Shown piece by piece: positions 1 to 7,227 of a stretch of DNA of 7,600 nt (within the stretch, counting starts at the first letter, position 1; the number at the start of each line of letters is the position of its first letter). The position numbers and the translations under genes were made by a program. The notes under the pieces are model-generated. The model saw nothing but the letters and a program-made list of their open reading frames with translations, had not been told where the DNA came from and searched no databases. This stretch comes from Pseudomonadota bacterium (GTDB taxonomy: Bacteria; Pseudomonadota; Gammaproteobacteria; Burkholderiales; Thiobacillaceae). Where the stretch lies: NCBI GenBank assembly GCA_021836225.1, contig JAKBJA010000101.1, positions 16,201 through 23,800 on the forward strand. Direction: 5' to 3'.

Positions 1-401
1 CCGCTCGCCTCGCCGAAGGCGATGCCGCGCAACCCGACGCCTGGTGGGATGGCCGGCCGTTTGATCGCATCCTGGCAGACGTGCCATGCAGCGCTTCCGG
101 TGTGGTGCGCCGCAATCCCGACATCAAGTGGTTGCGCCGCCCCGAAGACATCGCTCAATTTGCCGCGCAACAGGCCGTTATGTTGGAAGCGCTCTGGCGA
201 CTGCTGGCCCCGGGTGGTACATTGCTTTATGCCACCTGCTCGATATTCGATGAAGAAAACGAGGGGCAGGTGCGTGCGTTCCTGGCGCGCCATGCACATG
301 ATGCCGAGCGTTGTCCGCTTCCTGAACCTTTGACCGATAGGCCGATGCTGCCCGATGCCGAGCATGATGGTTTTTTTTATGCCCTGCTGCGCAAGACCTG
401 A
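1..401 (+). CDS. rsmB: RsmB, 16S rRNA (cytosine-967-C5)-methyltransferase, C-terminal part (5' truncated)
   Basis: The reading frame enters from the left edge (first full codon at 3) and gives the last 132 residues of a protein that is usually about 430 residues long. RsmB (Sun/Fmu) transfers a methyl group from S-adenosylmethionine to C5 of C967 in 16S rRNA. Two family signatures are visible. The motif IV loop reads DVPCSASGVVRR, with its Cys codon at 87-89. The motif VI stretch reads LYATCSIFDEEN, with the nucleophile Cys codon at 237-239. The phrase NPDIKWLRRPEDI between them is typical of RsmB rather than of RsmF or NSUN proteins. An apparent start at 81 is only an internal GTG valine. 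The NTPase-like RNA-binding N-terminal region lies outside the window. The 3' end overlaps the next gene. Identification is firm; only the truncation is caused by the window. Confidence 0.93.
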   Translation, partial: ARLAEGDAAQPDAWWDGRPFDRILADVPCSASGVVRRNPDIKWLRRPEDIAQFAAQQAVMLEALWRLLAPGGTLLYATCSIFDEENEGQVRAFLARHAHDAERCPLPEPLTDRPMLPDAEHDGFFYALLRKT

Positions 402-978
402 CCCGGCGTTTCGCTGGCTGGCAGGGCTGTTGCTTGGTTGCTGGCTTGCGGTCGCGGGCAGTGCGCTGGCCGCTGACAAGAGCATCGTCAAGCAGGCCTC
501 CATCCAGGCCACGCCGCAAGGCTATGTTCTGGATGCGGACATCGATGTCGTGCTCAACCCTACATTGGAAGACGCGCTGACCAAGGGCATCAACCTGCAC
601 TTTCTGCTGGAACTGGAAGTAACCCGCCCGCGCAACTGGTGGTTTGACGAAAGCATCGCCGAGCCCGTTCGCAAGATGCGGATTTATTACCACCTGTTGC
701 TGCGCCGCTATGTGGTCGAAACCGGCTATACAACCCAGACCGTCGCCACCTTGAACGAAGCGCTGGCCCTGCTCGGGCGGGTGGGCGACTGGCAGGTATT
801 GGAACGCGGTGCGCTGAAGGCCGGGCAGCAATACCAGGCCCGGTTGCGTTTGCGCCTCAACACTGCGCAATTGCCCAAGCCGTTGTCCATCGGCGCGGTC
901 ACCGGCGACAAATGGGAACTGGCGACTCCCTGGCACGACTGGTCGTTCGAAGCCCCCGCTTCACCCCCTATGCCCTGA
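379..978 (+). CDS. DUF4390 exported protein of unknown function
   Basis: The 199-residue product matches my memory of the DUF4390 family, which is found beside ntrY in betaproteobacteria; no function is established. Residues 1-31 form a Sec signal peptide: a short arginine-containing start, a hydrophobic core (LAGLLLGCWLAVAG) and an ALA cleavage site before AD. The mature protein should be periplasmic, about 168 residues, with alternating polar/hydrophobic stretches suggesting beta structure. Notable conserved-looking motifs are RPRNWWFDE (about residues 83-91) and a tryptophan-rich tail, DKWELATPWHDWSFE. The ATG at 379 was chosen because it gives a normal signal-peptide length. In-frame ATGs at 355, 364 and 367 would add 8, 5 or 4 residues, and none has a clear Shine-Dalgarno sequence. 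The gene starts inside rsmB and its stop codon shares a base with the ntrY start, so it is probably translationally coupled to both. A Cys in the signal core resembles a lipobox but is poorly placed. Confidence 0.8.
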   Translation: MPCCARPDPAFRWLAGLLLGCWLAVAGSALAADKSIVKQASIQATPQGYVLDADIDVVLNPTLEDALTKGINLHFLLELEVTRPRNWWFDESIAEPVRKMRIYYHLLLRRYVVETGYTTQTVATLNEALALLGRVGDWQVLERGALKAGQQYQARLRLRLNTAQLPKPLSIGAVTGDKWELATPWHDWSFEAPASPPMP

Positions 979-3110
979 TGCGAAGTCTGATTGCCGCCGC
1001 CCTCGTCATGGGCATCGCGTTGCTGGCACTGCTGTTTTATGCCAGCGGCGACAGTGCCGTGTTTTCCGACACCCTGCCCACCCTGTTCGTCATCGGCGGT
1101 GTGCTCGGGCTGGCGTTGCTGCTGCTGCTGGGCTGGCGCCTGTGGTGGCTGCAGAAACGCATCCGCCGCGGCGTGTTCGGCGCCAAGCTCACGCTGAAAC
1201 TGCTGTTGATGTTCGGCGTCGTCGCCATGCTGCCGGGCCTGGTGGTGTATGGCGCCTCGGTGTTCTTTCTCAACCGCTCGATCGAAACCTGGTTCGACGT
1301 GCGGGTGGACAATGCGCTGACCTCCGGCGTCAATCTCGGTCAGGCCGCGCTCGACGACCTGCTGCGCGAACTGGATAAAAAAGCCCAGCGCATGGCGTTG
1401 TCCCTGTCGGACGAAGGCATGGGCTCGGTCATCACCAGCCTCTCCACCCTGCGCGAGCAAAGCGCGGTGCAGGAAATGACCTTGTTCGACGAACGCGGCG
1501 GCGTGATCGCCCACGTCAGCGGCGAGCGCGGCACCCTGCTGCCGGTGCTGCCGGAGCGCAGCGTGCTGTGGCAGGTGCGGCAGCAGCAGCCCTACAGCCG
1601 GATCGAGGACGTGGTCGAGCGGGGGCTCATCATGCGCGTCATGGTGCCGGTGTATACCAGTTCGCTGACCAGTGAAACACGCGTGCTGCAACTGGTCCAG
1701 CCGGTGCCCGCCAGCCTTGCTCGCGACGCGCAGGCGGTGCAGCTGGCGTATCAGGAATACCAGCAGATCGCGGTGTCGCGGCTGGGCCTGAAGCGCATCT
1801 ACGGCGTTGCGCTGACCCTGACCCTGATGCTGGCGCTGCTCATGACCTTCGTGATCGCCTATCTGCTGTCGGAGCGTCTCGGTGCGCCGCTGCGTTCGCT
1901 GGCGCGCGGCACCCGCGCGGTCGCCAAGGGCGATTTTTCGCAGATGCCGACGGTGAAGAGCCGCGATGAGCTCGGCGTGTTGATCCAGTCGTTCAACCGC
2001 ATGACCCGCCAGCTCTCCGACGCGCGCGAACAGGTTGCGCAAAACCATCAGGAGACCGAGCAGGCCAAGGCCTTTCTGGAGCGCGTTCTGGCCAACCTGT
2101 CGTCCGGTGTGGTGGTGCTCGACGAAACGCTGCGGGTGCGCACCATGAACAGCGCGGCGGCACAGATTCTGGGCGTGGAAGCATCGGCGCTGGACGCGCA
2201 GCCGCTTGCCGAGCTGGGCCAGCCCGGTGAACCCTTGCATGCGTTCGGGGCGACCGTGGCTGCACGCTTTGGCGAGCACGAGGGCGAATGGCAGGAGCAG
2301 ATCGATTACGCGGACCACGGCGGCAGCCAGACGCTGCTGTTGCGCGGCACCCGCCTGCCGCCGGGCGTCGAGCGTGGCTATGTGCTGGTGTTCGACGACG
2401 TGACCAAGCTGATCGATGCCGAGCGCAACGCGGCGTGGAGCGAGGTGGCGCGGCGGCTGGCGCACGAGATCAAGAACCCGCTTACCCCGATCCAGCTGTC
2501 GGCCGAGCGCATCGCGCGCAAGCTCGACGGCCGTCTTGGCGCGGCGGACGCCGAGTTCCTGACGCGCGCCACGCAGACCATCGTCAACCAGGTCGCCGCG
2601 ATGAAAAGCATGGTCGACGCCTTTGCCAACTATGCGCGGATGCCGCGCGCCAGGCTCGAGGCGCTTGATCTGAACGCGCTGGTGCACGAAGTGCTGGCGC
2701 TGTACGACGCCAAGGCGCTGGGCCTGCAGTTGAACCTTGATGCCGACTTGCCGCGTATCGCGGGAGACTCCACATTATTGCGTCAGGTGATACATAATCT
2801 GTTGCAAAATGCGCAAGATGCGCTGACCGGTCACTCCACGCCATGTGTCGAGATCAGTACGCGCCCCAACAACAATGCAGTTTGTTTGACCGTAACGGAC
2901 AATGGAGCCGGGTTTCCGGAGCACCTGATGACGCGGCTGTTCGAGCCATACGCAACCACCAAGGCCAAGGGGACGGGTCTGGGCCTGGCCATCGTCAAAA
3001 AGATCGTGGAAGAGCATCAGGGTAAAATCCAGATCGAAAATCTCAAAACGGGCGGCGCCGTCATCCGCATTTCACTGCCCGTTTTCGCAGCAGCTGGGGA
3101 GCACACGTGA
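978..3110 (+). CDS. ntrY: NtrY-type membrane sensor histidine kinase
   Basis: This 710-residue kinase has four predicted membrane segments (about 2-22, 33-58, 73-98 and 274-297). Residues ~99-273 form a large extracytoplasmic sensor region. These are followed by a HAMP linker (298-350, with the P304 and E331 signature positions), a PAS domain (~365-475) and the kinase core. The H box is LAHEIKNPLTPIQ, with phospho-acceptor His496 and the ExxN pattern linked to phosphatase activity. The N box is HNLLQNAQDA (607-611), the G1 box DNGAGF (641-646), the F box FEPYATT (from 655) and the G2 box KGTGLGL (664-670). All catalytic boxes look intact. This architecture is that of NtrY, the partner of NtrX, linked in other bacteria to nitrogen or respiratory/redox control; the signal here is unknown. 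The ATG at 978 overlaps the preceding TGA by one base. A longer start at 912 would push 67 bases into the previous gene and add a non-membrane leader. The stop overlaps the regulator start by four bases. Confidence 0.92.
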   Translation: MRSLIAAALVMGIALLALLFYASGDSAVFSDTLPTLFVIGGVLGLALLLLLGWRLWWLQKRIRRGVFGAKLTLKLLLMFGVVAMLPGLVVYGASVFFLNRSIETWFDVRVDNALTSGVNLGQAALDDLLRELDKKAQRMALSLSDEGMGSVITSLSTLREQSAVQEMTLFDERGGVIAHVSGERGTLLPVLPERSVLWQVRQQQPYSRIEDVVERGLIMRVMVPVYTSSLTSETRVLQLVQPVPASLARDAQAVQLAYQEYQQIAVSRLGLKRIYGVALTLTLMLALLMTFVIAYLLSERLGAPLRSLARGTRAVAKGDFSQMPTVKSRDELGVLIQSFNRMTRQLSDAREQVAQNHQETEQAKAFLERVLANLSSGVVVLDETLRVRTMNSAAAQILGVEASALDAQPLAELGQPGEPLHAFGATVAARFGEHEGEWQEQIDYADHGGSQTLLLRGTRLPPGVERGYVLVFDDVTKLIDAERNAAWSEVARRLAHEIKNPLTPIQLSAERIARKLDGRLGAADAEFLTRATQTIVNQVAAMKSMVDAFANYARMPRARLEALDLNALVHEVLALYDAKALGLQLNLDADLPRIAGDSTLLRQVIHNLLQNAQDALTGHSTPCVEISTRPNNNAVCLTVTDNGAGFPEHLMTRLFEPYATTKAKGTGLGLAIVKKIVEEHQGKIQIENLKTGGAVIRISLPVFAAAGEHT
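3095..3100 (+). promoter_or_regulatory. Shine-Dalgarno-like site for ntrX
   Basis: TGGGGA lies six bases before the GTG at 3107, inside the end of ntrY. It supports GTG rather than a downstream codon as the start. The receiver domain also requires this start, because its beta-1 strand (HILVVDDE) begins only three residues later. Confidence 0.5.
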
Positions 3111-4381
3111 GCGGGCATATTCTCGTCGTCGACGACGAAGTGGGCATTCGTGAATTATTGTCGGAGATTCTTACCGACGAAGGCTATGACGTGCACCTGG
3201 CGGAAAATGCCGAGGCGGCGCGCGCCTTTCGCGCGCTGCGCCGTCCGGACCTGGTGCTGCTCGACATCTGGATGCCCGACACCGACGGCGTGACGCTGCT
3301 GAAGGAATGGGCGGGCGGCGGCCAGCTCACCATGCCGGTGGTGATGATGTCCGGCCACGGCACCATCGACACTGCCGTCGAGGCGACCAAGCTCGGCGCC
3401 GCCGACTTCCTGGAGAAGCCGGTTTCACTGGCCAAGCTGATCGACACGGTCAGCAAGGTGATCAAGCGTGGCGTGGCCCTGCCGCGGCGTGCGCCCAGCA
3501 TGGACTTGTCGGCGCTCGGCCGCAGCCCGCTCATCCTCGAACTCAAAAAACGCCTCACCCAGATCGCCGGCAATACGGCACCGGTCCTGTTGCTGGGTGA
3601 GCCTGGCAGCGGCTTCGAAATCTGCGCCCAGTTTCTCCACCAGCCCGGCAGCACCTGGGTTGAAATCAAGGATCGCGCACGCCTGGTGTCTGACCCGCTG
3701 AGCTTTGTCGAGGGGCTCGGCAACGGCACCCTCTATCTGCCCGATGCCTGCGAGCTGGCGCGTCTGGAGCAGAAAGGGCTGGGACTGCTGCTCGACCGCA
3801 TCGAGGGCAGCGGTGCGCGCCTGGTATGCGCTGCCAGCCGCAGCCTCGACGCCATGGTGGCGGCCGGTGAGTTCGACAGCCGCCTGTATTACCGCTTGTC
3901 CAGCCTCGCCATCCAGGTGCCGCCCTTGCGCGAGCATCGCGAAGACGTGCCCGAAATCGCCAATTTCATGCTAGCCCAGTTGATCGAGGCGGGCGTCTGC
4001 CCGGTGCGGCGGCTCACCACGCCCGCGCTGAACCAGTTGCGCAACTTCGACTGGCCGGGCAACCTGCCGCAACTCAACAACGTCGTGCGCACGCTGGCGG
4101 TTACTGCGCTGGCGAGCGAAATCGACGCCGTCGACGTCAACCGCGTGCTCGCTCCGATGAAGCAGGCGGCGCCCGCCGTGGCCCACGGCATCCCGCTCGA
4201 CATCCCGCTGCGCGAGGCGCGCGACGCCTTCGAACGCATGTATTTCGAACACCTGATCCAGAAGGAAGGCGGCAGCATGACGCGGGTCGCCGACAAGTCC
4301 GGGCTGGAACGCACCCACCTCTACCGCAAACTCAAGCAGCTGAATATCCGCCATGGGCGTCGTCTCGACGAAGACCTCTAA
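3107..4381 (+). CDS. ntrX: NtrX-type response regulator with degenerate AAA+ domain
   Basis: The 424-residue protein has three parts. Residues 1-120 are a complete receiver: acidic pair D9/D10, phospho-acceptor D53 in LLDIWMPDTDG, switch residues S82 and F101, and K104. Residues ~135-350 are recognisable as a sigma-54-activator AAA+ domain by the shared phrases YYRLSSLAIQVPPLREHRED and WPGNL, but its ATPase is ruined. The P-loop is GEPGSGFE with Phe170 where lysine belongs, the GAFTGA loop is missing, Walker B reads GTLYLPDA, sensor I reads AAS instead of ATN, and the sensor II arginine is Pro321. Residues ~366-414 are a Fis-type helix-turn-helix (VADKSGLERTHLYRKLKQL). NtrX proteins usually run about 450-470 residues, so the shortening fits loss of the sigma-54 loops. 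It should be phosphorylated by NtrY and bind DNA without activating sigma-54 (inference). GTG start, with GTGA overlap with ntrY. Confidence 0.9.
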   Translation: MSGHILVVDDEVGIRELLSEILTDEGYDVHLAENAEAARAFRALRRPDLVLLDIWMPDTDGVTLLKEWAGGGQLTMPVVMMSGHGTIDTAVEATKLGAADFLEKPVSLAKLIDTVSKVIKRGVALPRRAPSMDLSALGRSPLILELKKRLTQIAGNTAPVLLLGEPGSGFEICAQFLHQPGSTWVEIKDRARLVSDPLSFVEGLGNGTLYLPDACELARLEQKGLGLLLDRIEGSGARLVCAASRSLDAMVAAGEFDSRLYYRLSSLAIQVPPLREHREDVPEIANFMLAQLIEAGVCPVRRLTTPALNQLRNFDWPGNLPQLNNVVRTLAVTALASEIDAVDVNRVLAPMKQAAPAVAHGIPLDIPLREARDAFERMYFEHLIQKEGGSMTRVADKSGLERTHLYRKLKQLNIRHGRRLDEDL

Positions 4382-4385
4382 GCGC

Positions 4386-4390
4386 AAGGT
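4386..4390 (+). promoter_or_regulatory. Weak Shine-Dalgarno for trkA
   Basis: AAGGT sits six bases before the GTG at 4397, in the 15-base gap after ntrX. It supports the GTG start, as does the Rossmann strand that begins at residue 2. The gap itself holds nothing else recognisable. Confidence 0.45.
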
Positions 4391-4396
4391 CCCGAC

Positions 4397-5770
4397 GTGA
4401 AAATCATCATCCTCGGGGCGGGTCAGGTCGGTGGCAACCTGGCCGAAAGCCTGGTCGCCGAAAACAACGACATCACGGTCGTCGACCTCGACGTAACCCG
4501 GCTGGAACTGCTGCAGGATCGTTTCGACCTGCGTACCGTCCGCGGCCACGCCGCTCACCCCTCGGTGCTGAAGCAGGCGGGCGCCGATGACGCCGATATG
4601 CTGGTCGCGGTCACCCAGAGTGACGAGACCAATCTGGTGGCGTGCCGTCTCGCTGCCACCCTGTTTAATGTGCCCACCCGCATCGCCCGTATCCGCTCCA
4701 ATGATTTTCTGGGGCTGGAAGCCGGCTTTCTGGCCGAGCATTTCGGCGTCAATGACGTCATCAGCCCGGAACAGGAAGTCACCGATACGCTGCGACGGCT
4801 GATCGAGCATCCCGAGGCCCTGCAGGTGCTGGATTTCGCCGACGGCAAGGTACGGCTGGTGGCGGTGCGCGCGTACCACGGTGGCCCGCTGGTGGGGCAC
4901 GAACTGCAGGACATCAAGCGCCACATGCCGAATCTGGAATGCCGCATTCCGGCGATCTACCGCCGCGACCGCGGCATCGTGCCCAAGGGGATCACGGTGA
5001 TCGAGCCGGGCGACGAGGTGTTCTTTCTGGCGCGCAAGCAGGACATTCCTTCGGTGATGCGCGAGTTGCGCCGCATGGAGCGCCCGGTCAAAAAAGTCAT
5101 GATTGCCGGCGGCGGCAATATCGGGCGGCGACTGGCGGCGCGGATCGAACGCAATTACGACGTCAAGGTCATCGATCACAACAAGTCTGTCAGCAACCTG
5201 CTGGCCGAACAGCTTCACCACACCCTGGTGCTGCAGGGCGATGCGACCGACGAGGACTTGCTCGATCAGGAAAACGTCGCCGCCATGGACGTGTTCTGCG
5301 CGCTCACCAACGACGACGAGGACAACATCATGTCCGCGCTGCTGGCCAAGCGCATGGGCGCGCACCGCGTGATCGCGCTGATCAACCGTTCGGCCTATGT
5401 TGACCTGGTGCAGGGCGGCGAAATCGACATCGCCATCTCGCCGGCGCAGGCCACGGTCGGGCCCTTGCTGTCCAAGATCCGCCGCGGCGACATGGTGGCG
5501 GTGCATTCGCTGCGCCGCGGCGCGGCCGAAGTGCTAGAGGTGGCGGTGCATGGCGACGCCAAGACCTCCCGGGTCGTGGGGCGGCGCATCGAAGAGATCG
5601 ACCTGCCCGAAGGCGCGGCGATCGCAGCAATCATCCGCAACAACGACGTCATCATCGCCCACCATGACACGCTGATCGAGGCGGAGGACCACCTCATCCT
5701 GTTCGCGCTCAACAAGCGCATCATTCCCAAGGTGGAAAAACTGCTCCAGGTCGGTTTCGGTTTCTTCTGA
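4397..5770 (+). CDS. trkA: TrkA, NAD-binding regulatory subunit of Trk potassium uptake
   Basis: At 457 residues this is the expected full length for TrkA (458 in E. coli). It is a duplicated cytoplasmic RCK protein that gates the TrkH channel in response to nucleotides. The first Rossmann half has GAGQVG at 7-12 and an acidic Asp30 at the end of the second strand. A first TrkA-C lobe spans about 140-225. The second Rossmann half begins at ~232 with GGGNIG at 238-243 and Asp260, and a second TrkA-C lobe spans about 368-450. Both dinucleotide-binding loops are intact. The GTG start is the only one that keeps the first beta strand (KIIILGAG). The stop codon shares its last base with the trkH ATG, so the two subunits are likely made at coupled rates. 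There is no signal peptide or membrane segment, as expected. Nothing unusual was seen; identification is firm. Confidence 0.96.
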   Translation: MKIIILGAGQVGGNLAESLVAENNDITVVDLDVTRLELLQDRFDLRTVRGHAAHPSVLKQAGADDADMLVAVTQSDETNLVACRLAATLFNVPTRIARIRSNDFLGLEAGFLAEHFGVNDVISPEQEVTDTLRRLIEHPEALQVLDFADGKVRLVAVRAYHGGPLVGHELQDIKRHMPNLECRIPAIYRRDRGIVPKGITVIEPGDEVFFLARKQDIPSVMRELRRMERPVKKVMIAGGGNIGRRLAARIERNYDVKVIDHNKSVSNLLAEQLHHTLVLQGDATDEDLLDQENVAAMDVFCALTNDDEDNIMSALLAKRMGAHRVIALINRSAYVDLVQGGEIDIAISPAQATVGPLLSKIRRGDMVAVHSLRRGAAEVLEVAVHGDAKTSRVVGRRIEEIDLPEGAAIAAIIRNNDVIIAHHDTLIEAEDHLILFALNKRIIPKVEKLLQVGFGFF

Positions 5771-7227
5771 TGTCCCGTATTGCCCCCGTTCTGAATGTGT
5801 TGTCCAAGGTGATCATGCTGTTCTCGGTCACTTTTCTGTTGCCGCTGGCCCTGTCCTGGATTCTCGACGACGGTGCGCAGCTTGCTTACGACGAAGCCAT
5901 TGCCATCACGTTTGTAGCGGGGGCGCTGACCTGGCTTGCCACCCGCAGATCGCAGCGCGAGCTGCAAACCCGCGACGGATTCCTGCTGGTATTGCTGGTG
6001 TGGACCAGCCTGCCGGCCTTTGCCACCCTGCCGCTCCTGTTCTACATGCCGGATCTCTCGTTCACCGATGCCTATTTCGAAACGGTATCGGGCATCACCA
6101 CGACGGGTTCCACGATTCTTTCCGGGCTGGACGCGCTGCCTATGTCCATCAATCTGTGGCGCGGCCTGCTGGTCTGGTTGGGCGGCATGGGGCTGATCGT
6201 GCTGGCGGTTGCCATCCTGCCGCTGCTGGGCGTGGGCGGCATGCAGATCTACAAGGCCGAGACGCCGGGGCCGATGAAGGACACCAAGCTCACCCCGCGG
6301 ATTACCGAAACCGCCAAGGGCCTGTATCTGGTCTATGTGGGCATCACGATCGCCGGCATCCTCTCATTCTGGCTGGCCGGCATGACGCCGTTCGATGCCG
6401 TCATGCACACCTTTTCCACGATGGGGCTGGGCGGGTTTTCCTCGCACGATGCCAGTTTCGGTTACTGGAACTCGCCCGTCATCGAAGGCGTGACGGTGGT
6501 GTTCATGCTGGTGGCCGGGATCAATTTCTCCACCCATTTCCTGGCATGGCGGCAACGCGCCGCGACCCCCTACCGGCTTGATCCGGAAGTGCGCTGGTTT
6601 CTGACCGTGACCCTCGCTAGCGCCCTCATGATCGCGACTTATCTGACCGCCCTGCAGGTCTACCCCGACTTTTTTCAGGCGCTGCGCTTTGCCCTTTTCA
6701 ATACCGTATCGATCGCCACGACGACCGGGTTCGCCAACACCGATTTCAACCAGTGGCCGATTTTTGCGCCGCTGTGGATGCTGTTTCTGTCCTGCTTTGC
6801 CTCCTGCTCGGGCAGTACCGGCGGCGGCATGAAGATGGTGCGCGCCCAGCTCCTGTTCAGGCAGGGTCGGCGTGAACTGACCCGCCTGATTCATCCGGCG
6901 GCACGGCTGCCGGTCAAGCTGGCCGGTCACGTGGTGCCCAACAATATCATCTATGCCGTGCTGGCCTTTGCCTTCATGTATGTGTTCGCGATCATTGTCA
7001 TGACGCTGCTCATGACCGCCAGCGGGCTGGAGTTCATCACCGCGTTTTCCGCGGTGATCGCCTCGATCAACAACACCGGTCCCGGGTTGAATCAGGTGGG
7101 CCCTGCCACCACCTACGCGATCCTCACCGATTTCCAGACCTGGATCTGCACGATCGCCATGCTGCTGGGACGGCTGGAGCTGCTGACCGTTCTGGTGGTC
7201 TTTACCCGGGCCTTCTGGCGTGCCTGA
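5770..7227 (+). CDS. trkH: TrkH, potassium-translocating membrane subunit of Trk system
   Basis: The 485-residue inner-membrane protein matches TrkH/TrkG in length (483-485 in E. coli). It has about ten hydrophobic segments and the four pore-loop repeats that make the single-file selectivity filter. These are SGITTTGST (Gly113), FSTMGLGG (Gly219), SIATTTGF (Gly320) and INNTGPGLN (Gly437). The loop CSGSTGGGMKMVR (346-358) is the family's intramembrane gating segment, and GGMGLIVLAVAILPLLGVGG followed by the MQIYKAETPGP phrase is also diagnostic. It imports K+ driven by the proton or membrane potential together with TrkA. The start at 5770 overlaps the trkA stop by one base and has no Shine-Dalgarno nearby, so translation probably depends on ribosomes finishing trkA. 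The 3' end overlaps the following small gene by eight bases. Confidence in the family is very high; the exact split between TrkH and TrkG naming is not meaningful here. Confidence 0.96.
   Translation: MSRIAPVLNVLSKVIMLFSVTFLLPLALSWILDDGAQLAYDEAIAITFVAGALTWLATRRSQRELQTRDGFLLVLLVWTSLPAFATLPLLFYMPDLSFTDAYFETVSGITTTGSTILSGLDALPMSINLWRGLLVWLGGMGLIVLAVAILPLLGVGGMQIYKAETPGPMKDTKLTPRITETAKGLYLVYVGITIAGILSFWLAGMTPFDAVMHTFSTMGLGGFSSHDASFGYWNSPVIEGVTVVFMLVAGINFSTHFLAWRQRAATPYRLDPEVRWFLTVTLASALMIATYLTALQVYPDFFQALRFALFNTVSIATTTGFANTDFNQWPIFAPLWMLFLSCFASCSGSTGGGMKMVRAQLLFRQGRRELTRLIHPAARLPVKLAGHVVPNNIIYAVLAFAFMYVFAIIVMTLLMTASGLEFITAFSAVIASINNTGPGLNQVGPATTYAILTDFQTWICTIAMLLGRLELLTVLVVFTRAFWRA

Noticed and set aside
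430..440. Lipobox-like LLGC in the DUF4390 signal peptide, suggesting a lipoprotein.
   Set aside because: The Cys is followed by more hydrophobic core and then a good ALA signal peptidase I site, so it lies mid-helix rather than at a cleavage site.
931..946. TGGCACG resembling a sigma-54 -24 element before ntrY.
   Set aside because: The bases at the matching distance (GTCGT) do not fit the TTGC of the -12 element, and the match lies inside coding sequence.
912..977. Upstream ATG that would lengthen NtrY by 22 residues.
   Set aside because: The extension is polar, lies inside the DUF4390 gene and would overlap it by 67 bases, whereas the ATG at 978 forms a neat TGATG junction directly before the first membrane segment.
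726..2687. Very long open frame on the minus strand opposite DUF4390 and ntrY (653 codons).
   Set aside because: Its product is rich in His, Arg, Gln and Ala with no recognisable domain, the pattern expected from reading GC-biased codons backwards. The plus-strand genes explain the region fully.
2761..2820. Local GC dip (about 45% by hand count, against 58-70% in the two preceding 60-base rows) in the kinase domain of ntrY, considered as a recombination scar.
   Set aside because: It is only one short row, the flanks recover quickly, and the encoded N-box segment (RQVIHNLLQNAQDA) is a conserved functional stretch that fits the rest of the kinase.
3019..3029. GGGTAAAATCC inside ntrY, promoter-like and similar to the sequence near 7540.
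   Set aside because: It lies in conserved coding sequence with no partner -35 box, and two short similar strings are expected by chance.
3971..5506. Long minus-strand open frame opposite ntrX and trkA (511 codons).
   Set aside because: Same artefact of strong codon bias; it spans two well-identified plus-strand genes and has no domain or ribosome site.
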